Shown: positions 27,309 to 36,199 of the stretch, in pieces
Position numbering within the stretch: position 1 is the stretch's first letter
Layout of the letters: every line of letters begins with the position of its first letter
Assembly: GCA_905233745.1 (NCBI GenBank)
Contig: CAJODA010000011.1
Coordinates: 1 to 41,991 of the forward strand
Source: an uncultured Bacteroidales bacterium
GTDB lineage: Bacteria; Bacteroidota; Bacteroidia; Bacteroidales; WCHB1-69
Direction: 5' to 3'
Length of the DNA stretch: 41,991 bases
Notes under the pieces: model-generated
The model's input: only the letters and a program-made list of their open reading frames with translations
Databases searched by the model: none
Told to the model about the DNA's origin: nothing
Translations under genes and position numbers: made by a program

Positions 27309-27616
27309 ATGAAAAAAGTCTTTTCTTTCTGACATTCTGGCTGACTGCGTTCATGTCAGCCGTATTCCCACAATCACTTCTCTGGAAAGTGAGCGGAAAG
27401 AACATGAAAGCGCCTTCCTATCTGTACGGCACCATCCATATTCAGGACGAACGGGTGTTTTCATTTGACAGTACCGTTTACAACGCTCTGTTCAGCTGCG
27501 ACGCCTTTGCCATGGAGGTGCTACTTGACGAAGTGGATCCTGTCCAAATGCACGAGTGCATGATGATGCCTAAAGGACAATACCTATCAATATACCGTAG
27601 AGCCGGTTTTATTTGA
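27309..27616 (+). pseudogene. Frameshifted and truncated TraB/GumN-family (erythromycin esterase-like/ChaN-like) protein remnant
   Basis: LLWKVSGKNMKAPSYLYGTIHIQDERVFSFDSTVYNALFSCDAFAMEV is typical of a TraB/GumN N-terminus; ATG AAA AAA GTC TTT TCT TTC TGA terminates early, one extra A would restore MKKSLFFLTFWLTAFMSAVFPQ. Confidence 0.65.
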
Positions 27617-27684
27617 GTTTACCTATTCTCGCTAAGCGAAACGGACATATTGTTTTAATTTTTTGTTTTTATTATTTTTTTTAC

Positions 27685-27692
27685 TATTTTTG
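27685..27692 (+). promoter_or_regulatory. -7 box TATTTTTG with TTTG -33 element upstream of the 27751 gene
   Basis: TTTG about 19 nt upstream of TATTTTTG. Confidence 0.6.
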
Positions 27693-27750
27693 CAAAATAA
27701 ATAAAACAAACCCTCCTCTAATCAAAACATCACAATTAAAACAACCTGTT

Positions 27751-28206
27751 ATGAAAAAATCATTTATTATTTTAAGTATTGTATGCGCGAGTTTGATTGC
27801 TCTTACTTCCTGTGACAACAATGGTGGAAGTGGTGGTAATTCCACCAGCGGTTATGCACCTTCATCCATCCCTGCCGGACAAGTCCTGAGTGGGGCCAGT
27901 TTGTATTTTAACTTCGGCCCTGGTCCTGGCAAAATTTCCATTAATAGCGCAGCGCAAAGTTTAGGATATATCCGTTTTGAGGGCACACCGACCCTTACTT
28001 ACAGGAAAACCAGTGCCAACAGCGCCACAGTCAGCTGGTCAGCCACCATCTATAACGACGGCCGATGGAGCATCGGCGATCACACTCCGTACACTTCTAC
28101 CTATTCGGGAAATGTTACGCTCTTCTTCATATCCCCAAATGAGGGTTATGCCTCCGGCACCTCTGACGGCAGAACCATCTCAGACGAACATTTTACGCTT
28201 CTGTAA
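27751..28206 (+). CDS. Hypothetical lipoprotein
   Basis: MKKSFIILSIVCASLIALTSCDNNGGSGGN lipobox; own promoter; start trimmed from the longer ORF. Confidence 0.7.
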   Translation: MKKSFIILSIVCASLIALTSCDNNGGSGGNSTSGYAPSSIPAGQVLSGASLYFNFGPGPGKISINSAAQSLGYIRFEGTPTLTYRKTSANSATVSWSATIYNDGRWSIGDHTPYTSTYSGNVTLFFISPNEGYASGTSDGRTISDEHFTLL

Positions 28207-28231
28207 TAAGACTTCACTTTCCAATCATAGC

Positions 28232-28261
28232 AAAAAGGGAGGCCGCTCGGTCTCCCTTTTT
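28232..28261. terminator. Bidirectional Rho-independent terminator between convergent genes
   Basis: AAAAAGGGAG ... CTCCCTTTTT hairpin. Confidence 0.85.
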
Positions 28262-29770
28262 CTATCTCTTTAACTGTATCCGCATTACGGTACCCTGACC
28301 GACAACGGATGACTTCACGAAAAGCTTTCCCCGGTGATATTCGTTGATGATACGTTTGGCCAGTGTAAGTCCCAAACCCCAACCCCTGTTTTTGGAAGTG
28401 TAGCCCGGTGAGAAGATTTTCTTATGCATGTTTGATGGGATGCCCTTGCCCGTATCCTCTATGTCCACAAACACTTTATTCTTTTCTTCGGAAATATGGA
28501 TATTAATGGAGCCCTTGCCGTCCATGGCATCCACAGCATTCTTGCAAAGATTCTCAATCACCCACTCGAAAAGATAGCGATTTAACGGCAACACCAAGGT
28601 ATCACACTCGGGCTTTTGGAACGTGATCTTCACCATTGAGGACAAACGCGACTGCAAATAGGGCACAAACTCCCCTATGACCATAATAAGGTCTGTGTCA
28701 TCGAGCACTGGGGCGGAACCGATCTTGGAGAAACGCTGCGCGATGGTCTCCAGCCTCTTAACATCCTTTCCGATTTCGTTAGGAATAGACTGATCCACGT
28801 CCATTTCCTTCAAGAGTTCGTTCCAAGCCATGAGGGAGGAGATCGGTGTGCCTAATTGGTGTGCGGTCTCTTTACTCATTCCCACCCAAATCCGGTTCTG
28901 TTCGGAGCGTCGCTGAGTGCTGAACAGCAAGTAGGCAATGATCAGGAACACCAAGATGAAACCCATTTCTATAAAGGGGAATATTCTCAACTGTTTCAGC
29001 ACCGCCGACTCCTCATAGAAGACGTAGCAAGTACCGTGATCGAGCAGGTTGATCTCTATGGGGGTGTTGGCCGTTTTCATTTTAGCCAACGTTTCTGCCA
29101 ACAGCACGGAATCTTGCAGGCAAGTGGAATCTATGCTGCCCGTATTAAGGATATTCATCCTTGTGCTGTCTGTAATGATTACCGGCACACTAGCCGAGTT
29201 GATGACGGTTTCCTGAAAAAAGGATTCCACAAGATTGTCTATCACCACATGCAAATCAGCATAAGCCGGCGCCTCCTGATAATAGATTGTCAGGTAGCGG
29301 TTTGCAATATAGGGGATGGTCAGGCTATTGTACTTGGCTTTATCCTCTTCGCTCATCTCCTTGATATTGCGCATCCTTGCCACACTGTCGGGCACATTGA
29401 CGGAAGCGTCGATATTACCGCTCCGGCTGGTCACCAGCAAAGGCACGGTTTTATTGGACGCAATAATGCTCTGGTAGAAGGTAAGGTCTTCATCAAGAGG
29501 AGCCTCAATGATTTTCTTGATAGCAGTGGCTAAGATTTTGGCATGGTTATCCTCCTCCAATTTGATGGAATTGAAAAAATTCTCCGTCTCGTTTACAATC
29601 TGCGCCTTGTAGGAGATGGCACCAGCCCAGATTTCTATACGCTTACGCTCTTCCTGGGCTATATTGTTGATGAGTTTGTTGGAATAGATGATGATGACCA
29701 CAAACACAATGGCTGCTGAGATGAAAAGCAGCCACTTCCAATGGGTGTTATTGTGGTTTTTATTGGACAT
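28262..29770 (-). CDS. Membrane-bound sensor histidine kinase
   Basis: Two TM segments around an extracytoplasmic domain, HQLGTPISSLMAWNELL H-box, VIENLCKNAVDAM N-box, VDIEDTGKGIP and GWGLGLTLAKRIINEYH G-boxes. Confidence 0.92.
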   Translation of the reverse strand: MSNKNHNNTHWKWLLFISAAIVFVVIIIYSNKLINNIAQEERKRIEIWAGAISYKAQIVNETENFFNSIKLEEDNHAKILATAIKKIIEAPLDEDLTFYQSIIASNKTVPLLVTSRSGNIDASVNVPDSVARMRNIKEMSEEDKAKYNSLTIPYIANRYLTIYYQEAPAYADLHVVIDNLVESFFQETVINSASVPVIITDSTRMNILNTGSIDSTCLQDSVLLAETLAKMKTANTPIEINLLDHGTCYVFYEESAVLKQLRIFPFIEMGFILVFLIIAYLLFSTQRRSEQNRIWVGMSKETAHQLGTPISSLMAWNELLKEMDVDQSIPNEIGKDVKRLETIAQRFSKIGSAPVLDDTDLIMVIGEFVPYLQSRLSSMVKITFQKPECDTLVLPLNRYLFEWVIENLCKNAVDAMDGKGSINIHISEEKNKVFVDIEDTGKGIPSNMHKKIFSPGYTSKNRGWGLGLTLAKRIINEYHRGKLFVKSSVVGQGTVMRIQLKR

Positions 29771-29778
29771 GGGTCAAT

Positions 29779-30759
29779 TTACTCTGCCGCCACAAGCAGC
29801 TTGTCGATGATCTGCTCCACCGTGATACCTTCAGCTTCGGCCTTATAATTCTTAATAATACGGTGACGAAGGATATTGTGTGCCACAGCTTTCACATCTT
29901 CAATATCAGGAGAGTATTTTCCGCCTAGCACGGCATGTGTTCTCGCACCGATAATGAGGAACTGTGATGCACGAGGACCTGCACCCCAAGACAGGAAGTC
30001 ATTGGCCCACTGGTGAGCCTTGGTGGTGCCAGGACGGGTTAGTGTGGCCAGATTCACCGCATAGCGATAGACATTCTCCGGAATTGGAATCTTCTCCAGA
30101 AGCTTTTGATAGAAGATGATATCCTCAACTGTCAGCACGCGTTTGGGCTCCTGCATGGCACCATGAATGGTACTCTTCACAATCTGTATTTCCTCATCTT
30201 GAGAAGGGTAGTCGAGCAGTATGTTGAACATAAAACGGTCCTGCTGGGCTTCTGGCAATGGATAGGTACCCTCCTGTTCTATAGGGTTCTGGGTGGCCAG
30301 CACAAAGAACGGATCCGGCAACGGATAGGTGGTGCCGTTCATACTGACTGAACGCTCCTGCATGGCTTCCAACAGTGCAGACTGGGTCTTAGGCGGCGTA
30401 CGGTTGATCTCATCTGCCAGCACGATATTGGCGAAAATAGGTCCCTTCACAAATTTGAAATTACGGCTGTCGTCCAAAATCTCCGCACCCATAATGTCGG
30501 AAGGCATAAGGTCAGGCGTGAACTGGATACGGTTGTAGCTCATATCCACGGCCTTGGCTATGGTCGTAATCATCAAGGTTTTGGCCAAACCCGGCACACC
30601 AATAAGGAGGGCGTGACTCCGGCTGAACATAGCCATGAGGATGTTTTTCACCACCTCGTCTTGACCAACTATGACCTTGGCAATCTCCTTTTTTAACTCT
30701 GAATATTTTTCAACGAAAGCCTCAATAGCTTCCACGTCAGTTTTCGTGTTCAAATCCAT
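29779..30759 (-). CDS. MoxR-family AAA+ ATPase
   Basis: GVPGLAKTLMITTIAKAV Walker A-like, VLADEINRTPPKTQSALLEAMQERSV, ATQNPIEQEGTYPLPEAQQDRFM. Confidence 0.95.
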   Translation of the reverse strand: MDLNTKTDVEAIEAFVEKYSELKKEIAKVIVGQDEVVKNILMAMFSRSHALLIGVPGLAKTLMITTIAKAVDMSYNRIQFTPDLMPSDIMGAEILDDSRNFKFVKGPIFANIVLADEINRTPPKTQSALLEAMQERSVSMNGTTYPLPDPFFVLATQNPIEQEGTYPLPEAQQDRFMFNILLDYPSQDEEIQIVKSTIHGAMQEPKRVLTVEDIIFYQKLLEKIPIPENVYRYAVNLATLTRPGTTKAHQWANDFLSWGAGPRASQFLIIGARTHAVLGGKYSPDIEDVKAVAHNILRHRIIKNYKAEAEGITVEQIIDKLLVAAE

Positions 30760-30810
30760 ACTATCAGTTCTTTATCTTAGATCGATAATCTATAATCGTA
30801 ATTCGTTCTC

Positions 30811-32163
30811 TCAGGGAATTTGCCATTTGGTAACGAAAGAACAGTCTCTATATTGTTCGTTTAATTTGATACTTGTGACTTTGACTTTCTCCACAACCCA
30901 TTTCTGCATGGCATTGTATTTCTTTTCTTCCAGCGCGGCGGTCTTGATCATATCATAATCCTCCACGATATTGGCTCTGTGCTCGGCCACCTTTTCCTTC
31001 AGGTAAATGAGTCGGTATGCCAACACGCCATCATCGTTAACGTAGGGCACGCATTCGGAATACTCGCCGGGAATGAGTTTGTTAAGTGTGGCATAGGTGG
31101 TCTCGTCCAGTGACTGCTGGTCGAAGCTGTAAGAGTTGGTGTAAGGGTTGACCACCATACCGCCATTGGTTTTGGTAGGGGATTCCGAGAACTGTTTTGC
31201 GGCATCCTCAAGGCTGAGTTTCTCATTGATAATGACACCTCTAACGCTGTCAAGATAGGAGATAGCCTTCACCTGCTCATCGGTGGAGGGTTTAGGTTGG
31301 ATAAGGATATGAGCCACATGGATGGATTCACCCTTACGTTCAATCATCTGGATAATGTGGTAGCCAGCGCGTGTTTTCACCACTTGGGAGACTTCACCGG
31401 ATTTCAGGTTAAAGGCCACCGCCTCAAACTCGGGATAGAGCGTTCCGCGTTCCACGAAGCCGAGATCGCCACCTTTTGAGGCACTGCCGGGGTCATCGGA
31501 GTAAAGGCGTGCGAGCATGGAGAATTTCTCGCCCCGGAGGACACGTTCGCGGAAGTCATTCAATCGCGCCTTCACAGCCTCGGTCTCTTCATCACTCACC
31601 ACGGGAATCCTTACAATCTCACCAAACTGATAGCTGGTGGGAACTATGGGAAGGCTGTCGGAGCTCAAGTTATTGGCAAACTGCTTCACCTCCGAAGGGG
31701 TGACCGTGATGCTGCCCGTGATTTTGGCCTGCACCTGTTCTATCAGCGCCTGCTCGTACATCAATTCTTTCAGATCCTTCTTTATATCCGCCATCGACTT
31801 TTTGAAGTACTCCTCAATATATTTGGTATTCCCGCCGACTTGCTGAAGAAAATAGGAAAGACGGGCATTAATACGGTAGTCCACCTCCTCATCGGTGATT
31901 TCAATGCTGTCCAATTCGGCCTGGTTTACCATCAGTTTGTTGAACATCAGGGTTTCCAGAATAAAACAGCGTGTTTCTTCAGGATCCTCCACGGTGTTGA
32001 ACTGGGAGGTGTAGTCCAAATAGTGTTTTTCCAGATCCGACTGCATTATGATTTCCTTGCCGACAACCGCCACGATACCATCCACAGGGACGCCACCGCT
32101 TTGGGCAAGCAGAGAGGAACCGCATACGAGCAGCAGAAAGCCAAAGAATATTTTTTTCATCAT
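30811..32163 (-). CDS. SurA-like periplasmic peptidylprolyl isomerase
   Basis: Signal peptide MMKKIFFGFLLLVCGSSLLAQ; two parvulin-type stretches (GGDLGFVERGTLYPEFEAVAFNLKSGEVSQVVKTRAGYHIIQM and a second, more diverged copy). Confidence 0.88.
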   Translation of the reverse strand: MMKKIFFGFLLLVCGSSLLAQSGGVPVDGIVAVVGKEIIMQSDLEKHYLDYTSQFNTVEDPEETRCFILETLMFNKLMVNQAELDSIEITDEEVDYRINARLSYFLQQVGGNTKYIEEYFKKSMADIKKDLKELMYEQALIEQVQAKITGSITVTPSEVKQFANNLSSDSLPIVPTSYQFGEIVRIPVVSDEETEAVKARLNDFRERVLRGEKFSMLARLYSDDPGSASKGGDLGFVERGTLYPEFEAVAFNLKSGEVSQVVKTRAGYHIIQMIERKGESIHVAHILIQPKPSTDEQVKAISYLDSVRGVIINEKLSLEDAAKQFSESPTKTNGGMVVNPYTNSYSFDQQSLDETTYATLNKLIPGEYSECVPYVNDDGVLAYRLIYLKEKVAEHRANIVEDYDMIKTAALEEKKYNAMQKWVVEKVKVTSIKLNEQYRDCSFVTKWQIP

Positions 32164-32221
32164 GCGTTGATTGTCTATAAACAAAAATGCGTTTCAGAAA
32201 ACGCGGTGCGAAAATACAAAA

Positions 32222-32245
32222 AAAAGAAGACAACCGCCTTCTTTT
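32222..32245 (-). terminator. Rho-independent terminator after rpmH
   Basis: AAAAGAAG/CTTCTTTT hairpin followed by T-run on the minus strand. Confidence 0.6.
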
Positions 32246-32275
32246 CCTTGATAAAAACGCAACTATGTCGCAGGT

Positions 32276-32434
32276 CTATTTTCTGCCGAGACTTTCGTCG
32301 GAAACAGTCAGTTTCTTTCTGCCTTTCGCTCTGCGGGCGGCCAGTACACGGCGACCGTTGGCGGTGGACATTCTCTCTCTGAAACCGTGTTTGTTTCTGC
32401 GTCTTTCATTCGAAGGTTGATATGTTCTTTTCAT
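32276..32434 (-). CDS. rpmH: 50S ribosomal protein bL34 (absent from the supplied ORF track, 52 aa)
   Basis: Minus-strand translation [52 protein letters not shown]. Confidence 0.97.
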   Translation of the reverse strand: MKRTYQPSNERRRNKHGFRERMSTANGRRVLAARRAKGRKKLTVSDESLGRK

Positions 32435-32473
32435 CTCTCTAATGTTTATTTTTTACTCTCTTTTTTGGGGGTG

Positions 32474-32481
32474 CAAAAATA
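32474..32481 (-). promoter_or_regulatory. -7 box TATTTTTG upstream of rpmH
   Basis: TAnnTTTG match on the minus strand. Confidence 0.5.
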
Positions 32482-32605
32482 CACTTTTTTTTAAACAAAC
32501 CAACTTTTCTAAATTAAAATTCAAAAAACATTAGAAAAACTACTTGGGTTAGACTTTTTTTAGTATTATTGCTTTCCGTTTATCATGTAGTAAATTTTCA
32601 CGATT

Positions 32606-35062
32606 ATGAGTAAGAATATTTCCGCCCTTTTTATTGTTATTTTATTATCATTCAGCAATTTCGCACTTTCGCAAACCGAGTCTCCCTATATGGATTTCAA
32701 TCCGGAAAGTCTCAAGGAAAATGCGAGTTTTGCCAAGAATTTCTCACCTAACAACTACGACAGCAAGGTTTTGTACAATTGTATGTCGGCGGTATTGGAC
32801 GCCGCCCGCGCGCAATATCGCTTCCTGCCGGCGCTGAAACACAATGAAGACATGGACTCCACCGCACAGTTCCAGGCAGACTTCATGGCCTCCAAAGACG
32901 AGAAGACGGAGGACAATTACGCTCCCTATAAAACCTTGGAGTACCGCCTCCGCAAGTACGGGCTGTCGGGCAACGGCTACGAACTGGTGACCAAAGTGAA
33001 GGCTTACCTTGGCGAGCAGGAGTACTCCTACTACGACCTCTGCCTTGCCGCCGTGCAAACACTGCTTAAGAACAACAAACTGGCGGATGTCTTGCTTGAC
33101 AGACAATACAGCTATATGGGACTGGGTATGAACACTGACGTTCAGATGAAAAACATGTACATCTCCCTGGTTCTTGGAAACCACCGCACGTTCAACCCGT
33201 ACAAACCTGCCTACGGAACCAAAGACCTGCCCTACTCCAAAGGTATGTCCGGGCTGAAAAGCTATGACGAAAAAATCTGTAAGAAATGCACTTCAGAACC
33301 CGCACTTGAAGTGTTGTCCGAATATGTCAGCCTTAACAAGAAAGGCGAAGTTTACATCACTTGTGATGACTACAAGCAACTTAAGAAACTCATCGGCAAA
33401 GACGGAGACGCCATCGCCATTGACTTTGTGCAACGGAGCCAGTACGAATGCGGCAAGTTCAACATCGACTACGACCATGCCAACCGCGGATTTGTCACCA
33501 AACCCATCACTTTCGAAACCATCCTCGACAAAAACGAGAACCATAACCTCAAAACCGGCAAGCTCATCGCCAAAATCGCCGACCTTCCGGATCAGGTGGA
33601 CATGAACAAGGAGCTCGACCTCCACATATTGGTCCTGAAAGATGGCAACCGTGTGTGCCGTACCATCATCGCCAAGAACATTGAAACGAAAAACGCAAAC
33701 TATGACGAGAAAATCAACTATTTGAAAGATGAAAAGAGCGTGAAAAGCGCCGGCGAATGGGTCATCACACCCGAAGAGAGCACTTTCAGTGTCACCTTCC
33801 CTTACGAATTAAAGAAAACCGACTATACCACAGTCGCTTTCGACTCCGCGCTAAAAAGCATGGACGTTCCCCAATATGAAATAAACAAGATTGAAATCAT
33901 CGCCCATAATTCTCCCAACTATTACAAAGACGCCAACTATCAGAAAATCCAAACCAAACGCGCCGAATTTCTGAAAAAGGACATGCTGGCCAAGTCTCCC
34001 GGCGCTGACATCACCATCAATTACGATTTCTGCTGGGAGGATTTCAAAAAGAGCATTGTGAATAATGGCGAGTACTATGACCTGAGCTTCCTTTCTCTTG
34101 ATGAAGCCGCCCGTCAGCTCCGTGGCGACAGTTGGGCACTGAAAGCCCTCGACAGCGGCTGGCTTGCCCCGTGCCGTTACTACGAAATCAAGTATTATGT
34201 CACCTACACCGCTTCCACCAAGGAACAGGAACAAGCCTATGCTACCTGGAAGTTCAACCAGGCCGTCAAGAACAAAAACAGAGGCCTGGCCATGTCCATC
34301 GAAAACTACCTCATCGACAAAATCGAAAAGGGTGAGTACAGCAGTTCGGTCATGGACAACCTCGACATTCCAAACAACAAAGATTATCAAACTCTTCTCA
34401 ACAACCGACTTTATGTACAATATCTAAAGGCACCCAAGCTGACCGAAAAGATTGCAAATGACATGAAGAACGTGTACAACCTGAACACCACCAATCAGAT
34501 GCTGCTGTTCAACACGACCATCGGTGACGTGTTCTTGGGCAAAATCGGTTCAGCTGCCGACATCGCCAAAACGCAGGCCGCCATCGACCGCCTCTATGCT
34601 GTGCCAGGTGTGCCCAAAGACCGCGTGAACAGCCTCAACATGGAATTCCAACTCAAAGTGGTGAACTACCTGGACACCGCCGCGCCGAATATGGAGAACA
34701 CCGCCCTGCTGGCCGCCACATTCGACAAAATCAAAGAGATTCGCAACCCCGTGCTCGACAGCTGGCAGAACGCCTACAAGTTGGCTTCCTATTTTGTGAA
34801 GAAATATGATTATGCTTATGCCCTCTCTTTAATGGATCCTTTCCTTGATGACTCAAAAATTTCGGAAGACTTCATCATGTCCTATGTCTCCATTGCCTCA
34901 TACCGCGCAGAATCTTACTTGAGCCCCCTCTTCTCCAAAGCTGTGAAAATCGCCTACGAGAAGAATCCGGGACGTTTATGCAACCTCTTTGACAAAATCC
35001 CCTATTGCGTGATGGAGAATGAAGATGTGAAGGCCATTTTGTGCAAGAATTGCGACAGATAA
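32606..35062 (+). CDS. Large secreted protein, possible CAP/SCP-like N-terminal domain and OmpA-like segment
   Basis: Signal peptide MSKNISALFIVILLSFSNFALSQ; AARAQYRFLPALKHNEDMDSTAQFQADFMAS ... LADVLLDRQYSYMGLGM resembles CAP; IEIIAHNSPNYYKDANYQKIQTKRAEFLK resembles OmpA. Confidence 0.5.
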   Translation: MSKNISALFIVILLSFSNFALSQTESPYMDFNPESLKENASFAKNFSPNNYDSKVLYNCMSAVLDAARAQYRFLPALKHNEDMDSTAQFQADFMASKDEKTEDNYAPYKTLEYRLRKYGLSGNGYELVTKVKAYLGEQEYSYYDLCLAAVQTLLKNNKLADVLLDRQYSYMGLGMNTDVQMKNMYISLVLGNHRTFNPYKPAYGTKDLPYSKGMSGLKSYDEKICKKCTSEPALEVLSEYVSLNKKGEVYITCDDYKQLKKLIGKDGDAIAIDFVQRSQYECGKFNIDYDHANRGFVTKPITFETILDKNENHNLKTGKLIAKIADLPDQVDMNKELDLHILVLKDGNRVCRTIIAKNIETKNANYDEKINYLKDEKSVKSAGEWVITPEESTFSVTFPYELKKTDYTTVAFDSALKSMDVPQYEINKIEIIAHNSPNYYKDANYQKIQTKRAEFLKKDMLAKSPGADITINYDFCWEDFKKSIVNNGEYYDLSFLSLDEAARQLRGDSWALKALDSGWLAPCRYYEIKYYVTYTASTKEQEQAYATWKFNQAVKNKNRGLAMSIENYLIDKIEKGEYSSSVMDNLDIPNNKDYQTLLNNRLYVQYLKAPKLTEKIANDMKNVYNLNTTNQMLLFNTTIGDVFLGKIGSAADIAKTQAAIDRLYAVPGVPKDRVNSLNMEFQLKVVNYLDTAAPNMENTALLAATFDKIKEIRNPVLDSWQNAYKLASYFVKKYDYAYALSLMDPFLDDSKISEDFIMSYVSIASYRAESYLSPLFSKAVKIAYEKNPGRLCNLFDKIPYCVMENEDVKAILCKNCDR

Positions 35063-35064
35063 AC

Positions 35065-35120
35065 GATGAGCGATTATCGATGAGCGATTATCGATAATCT
35101 CTAATCTTTAATCGATAATC
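35065..35120. repeat. Short AT-rich repeat cluster (GATGAGCGATTATC x2, ATCGATAATC x2)
   Basis: gatgagcgattatcgatgagcgattatcgataatctctaatctttaatcgataatcc. Confidence 0.6.
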
Positions 35121-35123
35121 CAT

Positions 35124-36164
35124 ATGAATGAAATAGAGGAAAGCACTGGCAAGGATGCACTTTACGAGCACTTCCGTTTTGTGGTGGATCCTGGAACAGA
35201 AATCATCCGCATAGACAAATATCTTTTCAATCTTATCAGAAACACCTCGCGAAACAAGGTGCAGCAGGCGGCCAAGGCCGGGTGCATTCTTGTGAACGAC
35301 AAGGTGGAGCGCCAGAACTATAAAGTGAAGCCGGGAGATGTGATTTCCGTGCTGATGCCCAACCCGCCGCGCGACACCGAAATAGTGCCTGAAGACATCC
35401 CTCTCGAAATCGCCTACGAGGACGATGACCTCATCGTCATCAACAAAGAGGCAGGCATGGTGGTGCACCCTGCTTATGCAAACTATACCGGCACCATGGT
35501 GAACGCCCTCTACTATTACTTACAGAACCAGAAACTGCCTGACGGATCGCCGGTAAAACCACTGCTCGTACACCGCATCGACAAAAACACCTCCGGCCTG
35601 ATTGTGGTTACCAAAAACGAACTTGCCCAAATGCGACTTGCAAAGATCTTTTACGACCACGACCTGGAGCGCAAATATTGGGCACTGGTTTGGGGTGACT
35701 TCGAGGAAGACGAAGGTACCGTTGTGGGCAATGTCGGCCGACATCCGAAAGACCGCATGATCATGACAGTTTTTCCAGAGGGCAGCGAACAGGGCAAACA
35801 TGCCGTCACGCATTGGAAAGTATTAGAGCGTTTCGGCTATGTTACCCTGGTGGAATGCCAGTTGGAGACGGGCCGCACGCACCAGATTCGGGTGCACATG
35901 CAACATATAGGCCACCCGTTGTTCAGCGATGAGACCTATGGCGGCAACCGCATTTTAAAGGGAACCACTTTCTCCAAGTACCAGCAGTTTGTACGCAATT
36001 GTTTTGCCTTGATGCCACGACAGGCACTGCACGCCAAGTCTATAGGGTTTGCACACCCGACCACGAACAAGTTCGTGCGTTTTGAATCCGAGTTGCCCGC
36101 TGATTTCCAGGCCGTACTTGAAAAATGGCGAAACTATGTAAGCAATCGTCCAATGGAAGAATGA
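35124..36164 (+). CDS. RluA/RluD-family 23S rRNA pseudouridine synthase
   Basis: S4-like N-terminus; HRIDKNTSGLIVVTKN catalytic motif; LVECQLETGRTHQIRVHMQHIGHPLFSDETYGG. Confidence 0.93.
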   Translation: MNEIEESTGKDALYEHFRFVVDPGTEIIRIDKYLFNLIRNTSRNKVQQAAKAGCILVNDKVERQNYKVKPGDVISVLMPNPPRDTEIVPEDIPLEIAYEDDDLIVINKEAGMVVHPAYANYTGTMVNALYYYLQNQKLPDGSPVKPLLVHRIDKNTSGLIVVTKNELAQMRLAKIFYDHDLERKYWALVWGDFEEDEGTVVGNVGRHPKDRMIMTVFPEGSEQGKHAVTHWKVLERFGYVTLVECQLETGRTHQIRVHMQHIGHPLFSDETYGGNRILKGTTFSKYQQFVRNCFALMPRQALHAKSIGFAHPTTNKFVRFESELPADFQAVLEKWRNYVSNRPMEE

Positions 36165-36199
36165 AACAGGATGCGCATTGCGCACCATGTCTATTGAGC

